From: Akkermansia muciniphila
GTDB lineage: Bacteria; Verrucomicrobiota; Verrucomicrobiia; Limisphaerales; SXTU01
Assembly: GCA_945872195.1 (NCBI GenBank)
Contig: CAMBZO010000205.1
Span: 1 to 5,479, forward strand
Direction of reading: 5' to 3'
Length of the DNA: 5,479 nucleotides
Made by a program: the position numbers and the translations under genes. The notes under the pieces were generated by a model that made no database searches, was not told the origin of the DNA, and saw only the letters and a list, made by a program, of their open reading frames with translations. Every line of letters begins with the position of its first letter. Positions within the stretch are counted from its first letter, which is position 1. Of the stretch, positions 5,426 to 5,479 are shown one piece after another.

Positions 5426-5479
5426 ACGAGGCTTGAAGAAATCCCAACCGCCTTCGTCAGCCGATGCGCATGAAACAAC

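Larger units (their letters stand above)
5309..5479. other. Upstream region of gdh, no complete gene
   Basis: These 171 bp hold the gdh promoter candidate and palindrome described separately. Near the right edge the plus strand has ATGs at 5464 and 5470 in one frame (reading M-R-M-K-Q), which might begin a divergent gene. Only five codons are visible and no Shine-Dalgarno precedes them, so no gene is called. Confidence 0.4.

Overview
The window is high-GC bacterial DNA from an ordinary chromosomal neighbourhood. It holds five protein-coding genes. Four are on the minus strand: a rhodanese-like protein cut by the left edge, a cyclase/kynurenine-formamidase-family hydrolase, the chaperone HtpG, and an archaeal-type glucose 1-dehydrogenase. 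One is on the plus strand: an exported alpha/beta-hydrolase esterase. I saw no tRNA, rRNA, CRISPR array, transposase or phage gene.

No gene is diagnostic of a phylum. The best guess is Verrucomicrobiota or a relative, at low to moderate confidence. The reasons are an intergenic tandem repeat of a type I associate with such genomes (CCGTG units ending in GGCTAA), a Tat-type signal peptide on a secreted esterase, several starts without a Shine-Dalgarno sequence, and an HtpG whose ATP-site residues fall at the same positions as in E. coli.

Layout: 1-467 (-) is a DUF1858-like CxxC domain fused to a rhodanese domain without the catalytic cysteine. 468-607 is an intergenic stretch with three 11-bp tandem repeats. 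608-1282 (-) is the cyclase-family metal hydrolase. 1283-1391 is a divergent promoter region. 1392-2216 (+) is the Tat-exported esterase, which ends 11 bp from the convergent htpG stop. 2228-4078 (-) is htpG. 4079-4180 is a spacer with a heat-shock-sigma-like promoter candidate and an inverted repeat. 4181-5308 (-) is glucose dehydrogenase. 5309-5479 is its upstream region, with a sigma70-like promoter and an imperfect palindrome just upstream of it.

The genes do not form one pathway. HtpG is a housekeeping stress chaperone, glucose dehydrogenase feeds sugar oxidation, and the esterase and cyclase-family hydrolase are stand-alone catabolic-type enzymes. I found no convincing undescribed multi-gene system. 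The points most worth a second look are the Cys-less rhodanese with its CxxC domain, the promoter and operator candidates before gdh and htpG, and the 11-bp repeat.
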